A DNA stretch of 64,000 bases from Rhizobium sp. (GTDB lineage Bacteria > Pseudomonadota > Alphaproteobacteria > Rhizobiales > Rhizobiaceae). Positions within the stretch are counted from its first letter, which is position 1. Every line of letters starts with the position of its first letter. The DNA lies in NCBI GenBank assembly GCA_019739215.1, contig JAHHDR010000020.1, positions 1 to 64,000 of the forward strand. The letters run 5' to 3'. Shown piece by piece: positions 1 to 11,380 of this stretch. The notes under the pieces are model-generated. The model was given only the letters and a program-made list of their open reading frames with translations, searched no databases and was not told the origin of the DNA. The translations under genes and the position numbers were made by a program.

Positions 1-132
1 CGCATCCGCAATCGCTGCGAGGTATCTGGCCGTCCTCGCGGTTACTACCGCAAGCTCCGCATGAGCCGTATCGCCCTGCGCGAACTCGGCAATTCGGGGC
101 TGGTGCCCGGCCTCGTTAAGTCGAGCTGGTAA
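1..132 (+). CDS. rpsN: 30S ribosomal protein S14, 3' end
   Basis: The window opens inside this gene; frame 1 is open to the TAA at 130-132. The visible 43 residues are the conserved C-terminal part of S14 ([20 protein letters not shown], ending KSSW). S14 is a small-subunit protein of the 30S head. The gene precedes rpsH by 14 bases, the usual spc-operon order. The frame is intact here. Only the C-terminal half is seen, so the presence or absence of an N-terminal zinc motif cannot be judged. Confidence 0.95.
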   Translation, partial: RIRNRCEVSGRPRGYYRKLRMSRIALRELGNSGLVPGLVKSSW

Positions 133-146
133 GGAGACAAGAGACT

Positions 147-545
147 ATGGCTCTTTCTGATCCGATCGGGGATATGCTGACCCGCATCCGCAATGCGCAG
201 CTGCGCCGCCGGGACACGGTCGCGACGCCGGCCTCGACGCTGCGCGGTCGCGTCCTCGATGTTCTGCAGTCCGAGGGTTTCATCCGCGGTTATTCCGAGA
301 GCACGACCGACAACGGTCTGGCGCAGTACGACATCGAACTGAAGTACTCGGACAACACCCCGGTGATCCGCACGATCGAGCGCGTGTCGCGCCCCGGCCG
401 TCGCGTGTACGTCTCGGTCAAGACTATTCCCCCGGTCGCCAATGGCCTCGGTGTGTCGATCCTGTCGACCTCCAAGGGCGTGATGGCCGATCATGAAGCA
501 AGGTCCCAGAATCTGGGTGGTGAGGTACTCTGCCGCGTCTTCTAA
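147..545 (+). CDS. rpsH: 30S ribosomal protein S8
   Basis: A complete 132-residue frame beginning [18 protein letters not shown] and ending with the S8 signature [10 protein letters not shown]8 binds 16S rRNA in the platform and, in E. coli, is the translational repressor of the spc operon. A purine-rich stretch (aaggagac) sits about ten bases before the ATG. It lies between rpsN and rplF. It is one of the few genes in the first 5.6 kb with an unbroken frame, which makes it a useful internal control for the indels in its neighbours. Confidence 0.97.
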   Translation: MALSDPIGDMLTRIRNAQLRRRDTVATPASTLRGRVLDVLQSEGFIRGYSESTTDNGLAQYDIELKYSDNTPVIRTIERVSRPGRRVYVSVKTIPPVANGLGVSILSTSKGVMADHEARSQNLGGEVLCRVF

Positions 546-582
546 AGACGCGGTGTGACGATTACTCCGAAGGAACACCGTA

Positions 583-1117
583 ATGTCCCGTACAGGCAAA
601 CAGCCCATCCCGCCCATGAGCGGCGTCACCGTGAGCCTCAACGGCCGCGAAGTGGCCGCCAAGGGCCCGAAGGGCGAACTCAAGATGACGCTGATGGATA
701 TCGTCAAGGTCGAGCAGAACGACGAGGGTATCTTCGTTCAGCCCGCCAACGACACCAAGCAGGCTCGGGCCGCCTGGGGGACCACGCGTGCGCTGATCAA
801 CAACATGGTCCTGGGCGTGTCGAAGGGCTTTGAGAAGAAGCTGACGATCCAGGGCGTTGGTTATCGCGCCGCCATGCAGGGCAGGGACCTGAAGCTTTCG
901 CTCGGTCTCAGCCACGAAGTGGTGTTCAGCGCGCCGGAGGGGGTAAACCTCGCCGTGCCGACGCAGACGGAAGTCGTGATTACCGGTATCGACAAGCAGG
1001 CGGTGGGGCCAGGCTGCTGCGGATATCCGCAGTTATCGGCCGCCGGAGCCCTACAAGGGCAAGGGCGTACGCTATGCGGACGAGTACGTCGCCCGCAAAG
1101 AAGGCAAGAAGAAGTAA
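583..1117 (+). CDS. rplF: 50S ribosomal protein L6, frame broken near the C-terminus
   Basis: The first ~145 residues ([17 protein letters not shown] through [12 protein letters not shown]) are ordinary L6. After about position 1007 the frame goes wrong. Removing one G from the GTGGGGCC stretch restores the expected ending, with residues [18 protein letters not shown] and a terminal GKKK, stopping at 1115-1117. L6 sits at the base of the L7/L12 stalk and is essential in most bacteria, so the extra base is more plausibly a sequence error than a mutation. An AAGGA-type ribosome site precedes the ATG, and rplR follows after 11 bases. Confidence 0.9.
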
Positions 1118-1128
1118 GGAGCCGATAG

Positions 1129-1494
1129 ATGCCGATCAGCCTCAAAGGTGCGGAACGCCGCAAGGCCCGGGTCCGTCGTGCTCTCAAGGCACGCGCCTAT
1201 GGCCGTCCCCGTCTGAGCATTCACCGCTCGGACAAGAATATCTACGCGCAGATCATCGACGACACGAGCGGCCAGCACGCTTGCGGCAGCCTCGACGCTC
1301 GACAAGGACGTTCGCGCTGCCGTCAAGACCGGCGGTACCGCCGAGGCGGCTGCGACGATCGGCAAGCTCATTGCCGAGCGCGCGCAAGGCCGCCAATGTC
1401 AGCGAAGTCGTCTTCGACCGCGGCGCGTATCTCTATCACGGCCGGGTGAAGGCCCTGGCGGACGCTGCCCGTGAGGGCGGCCTGCAGCTTCTGA
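1129..1494 (+). CDS. rplR: 50S ribosomal protein L18, frame broken
   Basis: Starts [20 protein letters not shown], the basic N-terminus of L18, which binds 5S rRNA. The frame breaks after DDTSGQHA near 1281, and again near 1384 and just before the stop. Compensating for single inserted bases recovers the normal L18 body: [25 protein letters not shown], then [16 protein letters not shown] and [12 protein letters not shown]. The stop is then at about 1492-1494. Three indels in 366 bases of an essential gene point to poor sequence quality. Confidence 0.85.
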
Positions 1495-1537
1495 CCGGCG
1501 CATATGGGCGATCAGAGCCCTCAGACGATGAGAGACA

Positions 1538-2102
1538 ATGGCAGGAAAAGAGGCTCGTGACGCGGCCGGGATGATCGCGACAGCGAATTCGTCGACCGGC
1601 TGGTCGCACATCAACCGCGTGGCCAAGGTGGTCAAGGGCGGCCGTCGCTTCGGCTTCGCCGCACTCGTCGTCGTCGGCGACCAGAAGGGCCGCGTCGGCT
1701 TCGGCCATGGCAAGGCCCGCGAGGTGCCCGAGGCCATCCGCAAGGCGACCGAGCAGCGCCAAGCGTCAGACCTGATCCGTCGTGCCGCTGCGCGAGGCCG
1801 GACGCTGCATCACGACGTGATCGGCCGTCACGGCGCCGGCAAGGTCATCTGCTGCGCCGCCGGCCGGTACCGGCATCATCGCCGGCGGTCCGATGCGCGC
1901 CGTGTTCGAAACCCTCGGCGTCAACGACGTCGTCGCCAAGTCGACCGGGCTCGTCGAACCCCTACAACATGGTCCGCGCCACTTTCGACGCGCTGAAGCG
2001 CGTCAGGTTCAGCCCGCGTTCGGTCGCGGCACAGCCGCGGCATCAAGGTCTCCGAACTTGCAGGCTCGCCGCGGCGACGCTGCGGTCGAAGCTGACGAAT
2101 AA
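1538..2102 (+). CDS. rpsE: 30S ribosomal protein S5, frame broken several times
   Basis: The N-terminal part ([12 protein letters not shown], then [20 protein letters not shown] and [20 protein letters not shown]) is clear S5, a decoding-fidelity protein. From about 1755 on, indels move the homology between all three frames. Recoverable pieces are [49 protein letters not shown] and the end GDAAVEADE with TAA at 2100-2102. Only the ends are firm; the internal frame cannot be trusted. Confidence 0.85.
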
Positions 2103-2131
2103 GCGAGACGGATCCTGGCGAAGAAATCGAT

Positions 2132-2321
2132 ATGGCCGACAAGACCGTCACCGTCGAGCAGGTCGGCTCGCCCATCCGTCGTCCGAAGCGATCAGCGCGC
2201 AGACTCTGATCGGCCTGGGCCTCAACAAGATGCACCGCAGTCGACGCTCGAAGACACCCTCCGGGTGCGCGGCATGATTGCCAAGCGTCCGCATCTCGTC
2301 CGCGTCGTCGACGCGAAGTGA
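2132..2321 (+). CDS. rpmD: 50S ribosomal protein L30, frame broken
   Basis: Begins [19 protein letters not shown] and ends [17 protein letters not shown], the normal alphaproteobacterial L30 pattern of about 62 residues. Between about 2189 and 2255 the middle ([19 protein letters not shown]) is split across frames by single-base indels. L30 binds 23S rRNA and sits between rpsE and rplO in the spc operon, exactly as here. No single open frame covers the gene in the given sequence. Confidence 0.8.
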
Positions 2322-2338
2322 GACCGGAGAGACTGATC

Positions 2339-2815
2339 ATGAAACTGAATGAAATCAGCGACAACGAAGGCGCCAACAAGCCCCGTACCCGCGTTGGCCG
2401 CGGTATCGGCTCCGGCAAGGGCAAGACCGGCGGCCGCGGCGTGCAAGGGTCAGAAGGCCCGTTCCGGCGTGCGCGATCAACGGCTTCGAAGGCGGTCAGA
2501 TGCCGATCTACGTCGTCTGCCGAAGCGCGGCTTCAACAACATTTCCGCGCCGAATGTGCGTCGTGTCGCTCGGCCGCATCCAGGCCGCTATCGACGCCAA
2601 GAAGCTGGACGCTCGAAACGATCGATCGCGGCGGCTCTGAAGGCTGCCGGCGTGATCCGTCGTCCGCAAGGACGGCGTCCGCATTCTCGCCGACGGCGAA
2701 CTGACGGCAAGCTGCGATCGAAGTTGCCGGCGCTTCCAAGCCTGCTGTCGAGAAGATCGAAGAAGGCCGGCGGCAGCTATGAAGCTGCTCGCGGCAGGCT
2801 GAAGCTGCCGAGTAA
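2339..2815 (+). CDS. rplO: 50S ribosomal protein L15, frame broken repeatedly
   Basis: Begins [20 protein letters not shown] followed by the Gly-rich [13 protein letters not shown] of L15. From about 2442 extra bases break the frame: [20 protein letters not shown] and LPKRGFNNI are read in different frames. The restored end is an Ala/Glu-rich tail with TAA at 2813-2815. A clear intrinsic terminator starts 13 bases later. L15 is a late-assembly 50S protein. Confidence 0.82.
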
Positions 2816-2827
2816 TGCTGACTTCAG

Positions 2828-2858
2828 ACGCCCGGGGCATAGTCCCTCCGGGCGTTTT
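2828..2858 (+). terminator. Intrinsic terminator after rplO
   Basis: An 8-bp perfect stem (ACGCCCGG at 2828-2835 with CCGGGCGT at 2848-2855), a 12-base loop, then TTTCT. It lies 13 bases after the rplO stop and would separate the spc ribosomal genes from secY, which starts about 190 bases further on. Confidence 0.75.
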
Positions 2859-3046
2859 CTCTCCTATATGAGAGCCTCACATCCGGCGGCCCGTGTTCAT
2901 CGGGCGACGGTGACACGAAATCCCAGGGTGAGGCATGATGGCGGCGCAACGCCGTGTTCGTCCGAAGCCCGTTTTTGAACCGGTATTTTTAGACCTTTCC
3001 GCATTGGCCGGTTTCGCTGGCCGGCAAGGGTCATTCGGAGAAATTT

Positions 3047-4384
3047 ATGGCTTCAGCAGCGGAACAACTTGCTTCCAACCTGAATTTTCGACCTTCGCCA
3101 AGGCGGAGGATCTGAAGAAGCGCCTCTGGTTCACTCTGGGTGCACTTCTCGTCTACCGGCTCGGTACCTATATCCCGCTTCCCGGGATCGATCCGCAGGC
3201 CTATGCGCAGGCCTTCCGTGCCCAAGCCAGCGGCATTCTCGGCATTTCAACATGTTCGCCGGTGGCGCAGTCGAGCGCATGGCGATCTTCGCGCTCGGCA
3301 TCATGCCCTACATCTCGGCGTCGATCATCGTCCAGCTGATGACCTCGGTCGATTCCGTCGCTCGAAGCCTTGAAGAAGGAAGGCGAAGCCGGGCGCAAGA
3401 TCATCAACCAGTACACGCGCTACGGCACGGTGATGCTCGGCGCCCTGCAGGCCTACGGCATCGCTGTCGGCCTTGAGGCGGCAACGGCCTCGTGGTCGAT
3501 CCGGGCTGGTTCTTCCGCATCTCCACCGTCGTCACGCTGCTCGGCGGCACGATGTTCCTGATGTGGCTGGGCGAACAGATCACCTCGCGCGGCATCGGCA
3601 ACGGCATTTCGCTGATCATCTTTCGCCGGCATCGTCGCAGCCTGCCCGAGCGCGCTTGCCGGCACGCTGGAACTCGGCCGCACCGGCGCACTTTCGACGA
3701 GCCATCATCCTGGTCGTGATCGTCGTCGCCATCGTCGCGATCGCGACGATCGTGTTCTTCGAGCGTGCGCAGCGCCGGCTGCTCATTCAATATCCGAAGC
3801 GCCAGGTCGGCATGAAGATGTTCCAGGGCGACACGTCGCACCTGCCCCTGAAGCTCAACACTGCAGGCGTGATTCCGGCGATCTTCGCATCGTCGCTCCT
3901 CCTGCTGCCGGCAACGCTCGCAGGGTTCTCGGGCAATACCGGCCTGCCGGAGTGGGCCTCGACCATCGTCGCTGCTCTCGGCCACGGCCAGCCGCTCTAC
4001 ATGCTGTTCTACGCGCGTCTTATCGGCTTTTTCGCCTTCTTCTACACCGCGATCGTGTTCAATCCGAAGGACACGGCCGATAACCTGAAGAAGCAAGGCG
4101 GATTCATCCCGGGCATTCGTCCCGGTGAGCGGACTGCCGAATATATCGACTACGTGCTGACCCGCATCACCGTTGTCGGCGCACTCTACCTGATCTTCGT
4201 CTGCATCCTTCCGGAGATCCTGATCGCCCAGACCGGCGTGCCGTTCTACCTTGGTGGTACGTCGCTTTTGATTGTTGTCAGCGTGACCCTGGATACGGTA
4301 GCACAGATCCAGGGCCATCTGATCGCACCGCAGTACGAGGGTCTGATCAAGAAGTCGAAACTCCGGGGAGGGAAGAGGACGATG

Positions 4385-4393
<9 letters not shown>
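3047..4393 (+). CDS. secY: Preprotein translocase subunit SecY, frame broken in first half
   Basis: SecY is the ten-helix pore of the Sec translocon. The ATG at 3047 gives [12 protein letters not shown]. The true frame is then interrupted about seven times between 3085 and 3715, with recoverable pieces [54 protein letters not shown] and [19 protein letters not shown]. From about 3716 to the stop at 4391-4393 the frame is open and typical. An SRP/Sec-dependent cell cannot lack this gene. The adk start overlaps its end. Confidence 0.9.
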
Positions 4394-4976
<583 letters not shown>

Positions 4977-5248
4977 TGGTTGGAGCGGGGGTGCAAACCG
5001 CACGGTTTTCCCGATCCTGTGCTCCGCGGCGACCTTGGCCGAATCTCGCTTGCTTTTTCGGCGCTGATTCCGTTATTCACGCGCCAACTCGCGACATCCC
5101 AGCGACTGGCGCGGATTCCCACGGGAGGGGAACCGGCTCGGTCGTTTTCGACATGGCACGGAGCGTCAATATTGAACTGGCGGCCGGGTCGGCCGCTCGG
5201 CAACGGAACACCATTGCCGGACGGCAACCGGATCGGAAGGAGAAAAGC

Positions 5249-5618
5249 GTGGCTCGTATCGCTGGCGTCAATATCCCGACTGCAAAGCGCGTTGTTATTG
5301 CGCTGACCTACATTCACGGGATCGGTCCGAAGTTCGCGCAGGAAATCACCGACAAGGTCGGGCATTCCGGCAGACGCCGCGTTCATCAGCTGACCGATGC
5401 CGAAGTGCTGCAGATCCGCGAAGCGATCGACCGCGACTATCAGGTCGAAGGCGATCTTCGCCGCGAGACCTCGATGAACATCAAGCGCCTGATGGACCTT
5501 GGCTGCTATCGCGGCCTGCGCCATCGTCGCTCGCCTGCCGGTCCGCGGCCAGCGCACGCACACCAACGCCCGCACCCGCAAGGGTCCGGCGAAGGCGATT
5601 GCCGGCAAGAAGAAGTAA
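5249..5618 (+). CDS. rpsM: 30S ribosomal protein S13, frame broken
   Basis: S13 lines the 30S head and contacts the P-site tRNA. A GTG start follows GGAAGGAGAAAAGC, a strong ribosome site, giving [20 protein letters not shown] and [13 protein letters not shown] small inserted/deleted pair near 5361-5375 scrambles about five residues. An extra C near 5533 shifts the end, which restores to [20 protein letters not shown] and a final GKKK with TAA at 5616-5618. A terminator follows. Confidence 0.9.
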
Positions 5619-5641
5619 TTTCCGCACCAGACGGAAACGGG

Positions 5642-5673
5642 AGAGGCCGGTGCTGTCGCACGGGCCTCTTTTC
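5642..5673 (+). terminator. Intrinsic terminator after rpsM
   Basis: AGAGGCC (5642-5648) pairs with GGCCTCT (5663-5669) and runs straight into TTTCTC. It sits 23 bases after rpsM and about 130 bases before rpsK, so rpsK-rpoA-rplQ probably also have their own promoter or depend on read-through. Confidence 0.65.
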
Positions 5674-5805
5674 TCAGTTCGGAGGTCTGTCTCCGATTGC
5701 ATGCGGCTCGTCCAGGCGAGCCGAAATACAGGGTAGGGATGTCCATCCTTTCCCGGTGGAGCCGCTGGAATTACGGCGGTGTTGAGATCAACGAAAGGAA
5801 TACAC

Positions 5806-6195
5806 ATGGCCAAGGAAGCCGCACGCGTCCGCCGTCGCGAACGCAAGAACATTTCGTCGGGCGTCGCGCACGTCAACTCGACCTTCAACAACACGATGAT
5901 CACCATCACGGACGCGCAGGGCAACACGATTGCCTGGTCCTCCGCCGGTGCCAAGGACTTCAAGGGCTCGCGCAAGTCCACGCCGTTCGCGGCGCAGGTT
6001 GCTGCGGAAGATTGCGCCAAGAAGGCCCAGGAACACGGCATGAAGTCGCTGGAAGTGGAAGTCTGCGGTCCCGGCTCCGGTCGTGAATCCGCGCTGCGCG
6101 CGCTGCAGGCTGCCGGCTTCATGATCACCTCGATCCGCGACGTCACCCCGATCCCGCACAACGGCTGCCGTCCGCGCAAGAAGCGCCGCGTCTGA
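5806..6195 (+). CDS. rpsK: 30S ribosomal protein S11
   Basis: An intact 129-residue frame: [19 protein letters not shown], then [18 protein letters not shown] and the C-terminal [18 protein letters not shown], all S11 hallmarks. S11 forms part of the 30S platform and mRNA exit region. The ATG at 5806 follows CGAAAGGAATACAC, a good ribosome site; the in-frame ATG 27 bases upstream has no family support. It is the first unbroken gene after the error-rich stretch and is followed by rpoA. Confidence 0.97.
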   Translation: MAKEAARVRRRERKNISSGVAHVNSTFNNTMITITDAQGNTIAWSSAGAKDFKGSRKSTPFAAQVAAEDCAKKAQEHGMKSLEVEVCGPGSGRESALRALQAAGFMITSIRDVTPIPHNGCRPRKKRRV

Positions 6196-6293
6196 TCATA
6201 CTCCATTGCCGGCCCAGGGTATTGTCTCTGGCCGGTATCGTCGACGTCGTTTGCCACGATTGGATGGTGGCACGAATGGAAGGCAAGACACAC

Positions 6294-7304
6294 ATGATTC
6301 AGAAGAACTGGCAGGAACTCATCAAGCCGAACAAGGTCGAGTTCTCGTCTTCGAGCCGCATCAAGGCGACCCTGGTTGCCGAGCCGCTCGAGCGGGGCTT
6401 TGGCCTCACACTCGGCAACGCGCTCCGTCGCATTCTGCTCTCCTCGCTGCGCGGCGCTGCCGTCACCGCGGTGCAGATCGACGGCGTGCTGCACGAATTC
6501 TCCTCCATCCCCGGCGTGCGGGAAGATGTGACGGACATCGTGCTCAACATCAAGGAAATCGCCATCAAGATGGACGGCGATGATTCCAAGCGCATGGTCG
6601 TGCGCAAGCAGGGCCCGGGCCAGGTGACCGCCGGCGACATTCAGACTGTCGGCGACATCGAGATCCTCAACCCGCACCATGTGATCTGCACTCTCGACGA
6701 GGGCGCGGAGATCCGCATGGAGTTCACGGTTTCGAACGGCAAGGGCTACGTCCCGGCCGACCGCAACCGTTCGGAAGACGCGCCTATCGGCCTCATCCCG
6801 GTCGACAGCCTGTTCTCGCCGGTCAAGAAAGTGTCCTACAAGGTGGAGAACACCCGTGAAGGCCAGGTTCTCGACTATGACAAGCTGACGATGACGATCG
6901 AGACCGACGGTTCCGTCACGGGCGAAGACGCCGTGGCTTTCGCTGCGCGCATTCTCCAGGACCAGCTGTCCGTGTTCGTCAATTTCGACGAGCCGCAGAA
7001 GGAAACCGAGGAAGAGGCCATCACCGAGCTCGCCTTCAACCCGGCGCTGCTCAAGAAGGTGGACGAACTCGAGCTTTCGGTGCGTTCGGCCAACTGCCTG
7101 AAGAACGACAACATCGTCTATATCGGCGACCTCATTCAGAAGACCGAAGCGGAAATGCTTCGTACTCCGAACTTCGGTCGCAAGTCGCTCAACGAGATCA
7201 AGGAAGTTCTCGCGTCCATGGGCCTCCATCTTGGTATGGAAGTTCCCGCCTGGCCGCCCGAGAACATCGAAGAACTCGCCAAGCGCTACGAAGACCAGTA
7301 CTGA
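6294..7304 (+). CDS. rpoA: DNA-directed RNA polymerase subunit alpha
   Basis: An intact 336-residue frame starting [17 protein letters not shown], the usual alphaproteobacterial start. The N-terminal domain ([18 protein letters not shown]) carries the dimerisation and assembly surface. The C-terminal domain after about residue 245 contains [14 protein letters not shown] and [16 protein letters not shown], the DNA/activator-binding helices. The in-frame ATG 72 bases upstream gives a non-family extension and was not used. It lies between rpsK and rplQ as in other alpha operons. Confidence 0.98.
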   Translation: MIQKNWQELIKPNKVEFSSSSRIKATLVAEPLERGFGLTLGNALRRILLSSLRGAAVTAVQIDGVLHEFSSIPGVREDVTDIVLNIKEIAIKMDGDDSKRMVVRKQGPGQVTAGDIQTVGDIEILNPHHVICTLDEGAEIRMEFTVSNGKGYVPADRNRSEDAPIGLIPVDSLFSPVKKVSYKVENTREGQVLDYDKLTMTIETDGSVTGEDAVAFAARILQDQLSVFVNFDEPQKETEEEAITELAFNPALLKKVDELELSVRSANCLKNDNIVYIGDLIQKTEAEMLRTPNFGRKSLNEIKEVLASMGLHLGMEVPAWPPENIEELAKRYEDQY

Positions 7305-7439
7305 CAATAGCAAAGGCAGGACACTGCCTTTCCCCGTCAAACAGCAGACGCAATCACTCACCGGGTGATGTCTGCATGTGCCAGGAAACGGCAGGCCCAA
7401 ACAAGATTTCGGGTAACCTGCGATTAAAGGAGAATAGCA

Positions 7440-7863
7440 ATGCGCCATGGTAATGGTCGGCCGCAAGCTCAATAGAACCGCAAGCCATCGCAAGGCGATG
7501 TTTGCAAACATGGCAGCCTCGCTCATCGAGCATGAGCAGATTGTCACCACCTTGCCGAAGGCAAAGGAAATCCGCCCGATCGTCGAGAAGCTCGTGACGC
7601 TCGGCAAGAAGGGCAGCCTGCATGCACGCCGCCAGGCGATCTCGCAGATCGGCTCGGCAGAACTGGTCGCCAAGCTCTTCTCGGCCATCGCACCGCGCTA
7701 CGCCAACCGTCATGGCGGCTATATCCGCATCATGAAGGCCGGCTTCCGCCACGGTGACAATGCACCGCTCGCCGTCGTCGAATTCGTCGATCGTGACGTC
7801 TCGGCCAAGGGCGCCGCCGACCATGCACGCGTCGAAGCCGAAAAGGCCGCCGAAGCGGCTTGA
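7440..7863 (+). CDS. rplQ: 50S ribosomal protein L17, one extra base near the start
   Basis: L17 almost always begins MRHG-x-x-GRKLNRT. The ATG at 7440 after AAAGGAGAATAGCA encodes MRHGN, but the [18 protein letters not shown] body is in the next frame. Deleting one G of the GG pair near 7454-7455 joins them as MRHGNVGRKLN. The body is otherwise intact to the TGA at 7861-7863. A start at 7447 (MVMVGRKLN) would be needed to read it as given, but lacks the conserved N-terminus. A terminator follows. Confidence 0.93.
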
Positions 7864-7890
7864 TCGTTTGACGATCGCAGAATTGAAGAG

Positions 7891-7916
7891 GCCGGGTGAT
7901 GAGCCCGGCTTTTTTA
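7891..7916 (+). terminator. Intrinsic terminator after rplQ
   Basis: GCCGGG (7891-7896) pairs with CCCGGC (7904-7909) across a 7-base loop and is followed by TTTTTTATT. It closes the alpha operon and overlaps the stop codon of the convergent gene on the minus strand. Confidence 0.8.
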
Positions 7917-8363
7917 TTGGCCGTAGAATTCTATCATCGAGACAATGTCTGCAGGCTTCCTGAACTTGATATTGCGGGTGCGGTACACGCGGAAGCGTTT
8001 TGCTTCCCAGATGCCGACCTCGATGGCCTGTCTCTTCGTGTCGATGATGATATAGGCGCCGTCGTGGCCGCCCGAATGGGGGGCATTGCCGCTGGCATAG
8101 AGCATCACGCCATCGCGCTCGAGCGGTGACTTCACGTTCATGTTGTCGATGAAGACCCGATACTTGCGTCCGAGCAGCGCTTTCAGTTCCCCCGCGATCA
8201 TGCCTCGTTCGAACAGACCGGTGTCATGGGCATAGGTGCCGACCTGGACTTGCAGGCCCGACCAGTCTTCCGCAGCACGAGCGGCGGTCCCGACCGTGGA
8301 CTGCATGCCATGCGAAAGCAAAATCCCGGCCGCAGCGGCCAGGCATCGACGTCTGCTGATCAT
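7914..8363 (-). CDS. Exported protein of unknown function
   Basis: 149 residues. The N-terminus MISRRRCLAAAAGILLSHGM with a later ARAAED looks like a signal peptide, possibly Tat-type because of the RRR. The mature part has YAHDTGLFERGMIAGELKALLGR and a His/Gly-containing GNAPHSGGHDGAYIIID; I do not recognise a family. It lies 31 bases downstream of the sulfotransferase gene on the same strand, so the two may be co-transcribed. Frame and codon use resemble the neighbours. Confidence 0.7.
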   Translation of the reverse strand: MISRRRCLAAAAGILLSHGMQSTVGTAARAAEDWSGLQVQVGTYAHDTGLFERGMIAGELKALLGRKYRVFIDNMNVKSPLERDGVMLYASGNAPHSGGHDGAYIIIDTKRQAIEVGIWEAKRFRVYRTRNIKFRKPADIVSMIEFYGQ

Positions 8364-8394
8364 GATGCCGCTTCCCTATTGCGATTGCACAATC

Positions 8395-10296
<1,902 letters not shown>

Positions 10297-10432
10297 TTAA
10301 TTCCTGTCCGAATCTTCAAACCACACTGGGCTAGCACGGCGCAAGGTCCGAAATTATTTCAGTTGCGACGGCGCGCACCGGCTGCCATTGGGTAACGCCG
10401 TCCCGGCCTTCCCAGCGAGTCGTCTCCAGTCC

Positions 10433-11377
10433 ATGTCCCCCATATACGATCCGCAGCGACTCACCAGAGGGCTTGCTCTCATGGCTTTCGCCATGATGAT
10501 CCTGCCCTGCATGGATGCGATTGCGAAATATCTCGCGACGGCCCAGTTGATGCAGGGCCAGTCGATGTCGCCCGGCCAGGTGTCCTTCTACCGGTTTTTC
10601 TTCCAGCTTGTTTTGACTTTGCCGCTGCTCGTCACGGTCGGTGGCGCGGGTGCCTTTCGGGCGAAACGCCCGTGGATGAATCTCCTGCGCGGGGCCATTC
10701 ACGCGGCGGCGACGCTGCTGTTCTTCACGGCCGTGAAATACATGCCGCTTGCCGACGTCTTCGCCATCTACTTCGTCGAGCCGTTCATGCTGGTGGCGCT
10801 GCTGGCGATCTTTCTCGGCGAGCAGGTGGGCTGGCGCCGCTGGATCGCCATCCTGATCGGCTTTGGCGGGGCAATGATCGTCATCCAGCCGAGCTTCGAG
10901 ATTTTCGGGCTGACATCGCTGCTGCCCGTTCTCTGTGCCTTCCTGTTTGCAATCTACCTCTTCATGAACCGGGCCATCGGCGACGCCGATCCGCCACTGA
11001 CGATGCAGACCGTGTCGGGGCTCGGCGGGACGCTGTTCATGGGCGCAGTGCTGTTTGTGGGGGATCTGAGCGGCAGTCCCGACTTTGCGATGTCGCTGCC
11101 ACCGTCGGGGTTCGTGCTGGTGCTTCTTCTGCTGCTTGGCGGCCTGTCGGCCTATGGCCATCTTCTCGTCGTGCACGCATTCCGTCTCGCGCCGGTGTCC
11201 ATCCTCGCGCCATTCCAGTATTTCGAGATCATCTCCGCGACCATCCTCGGTTTCACCCTGTTCGGGGAATTCCCGACGCCATCAAAATGGCTGGGCATCG
11301 TCATTATCGTCGGATCGGGGCTCTATGTGATCTGGAGCGAGAGGAAGATGCGGGCGGAAGAGGCCGGCGTGCCGTGA
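10433..11377 (+). CDS. EamA/DMT-superfamily transporter
   Basis: 314 residues with about ten hydrophobic helices arranged as two EamA repeats, the second beginning near LTSLLPVLCAFLFAIYLFMN. Motifs such as YFVEPFMLVALLAIFLGEQVGWRRW and FQYFEIISATILGFTLFGE are typical of metabolite exporters of the drug/metabolite transporter superfamily; the substrate is unknown. The start at 10433 (MSPIYDPQRL) is chosen because the upstream in-frame ATG at 10388 adds an unlikely segment. Neither has a strong ribosome site. Confidence 0.85.
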   Translation: MSPIYDPQRLTRGLALMAFAMMILPCMDAIAKYLATAQLMQGQSMSPGQVSFYRFFFQLVLTLPLLVTVGGAGAFRAKRPWMNLLRGAIHAAATLLFFTAVKYMPLADVFAIYFVEPFMLVALLAIFLGEQVGWRRWIAILIGFGGAMIVIQPSFEIFGLTSLLPVLCAFLFAIYLFMNRAIGDADPPLTMQTVSGLGGTLFMGAVLFVGDLSGSPDFAMSLPPSGFVLVLLLLLGGLSAYGHLLVVHAFRLAPVSILAPFQYFEIISATILGFTLFGEFPTPSKWLGIVIIVGSGLYVIWSERKMRAEEAGVP

Positions 11378-11380
11378 AAG

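Noticed and set aside
5481-7688. 735-codon open frame on the minus strand
   Set aside because: It lies opposite rpsK, rpoA and rplQ, which have unmistakable homology; it is a GC-rich antisense artefact.
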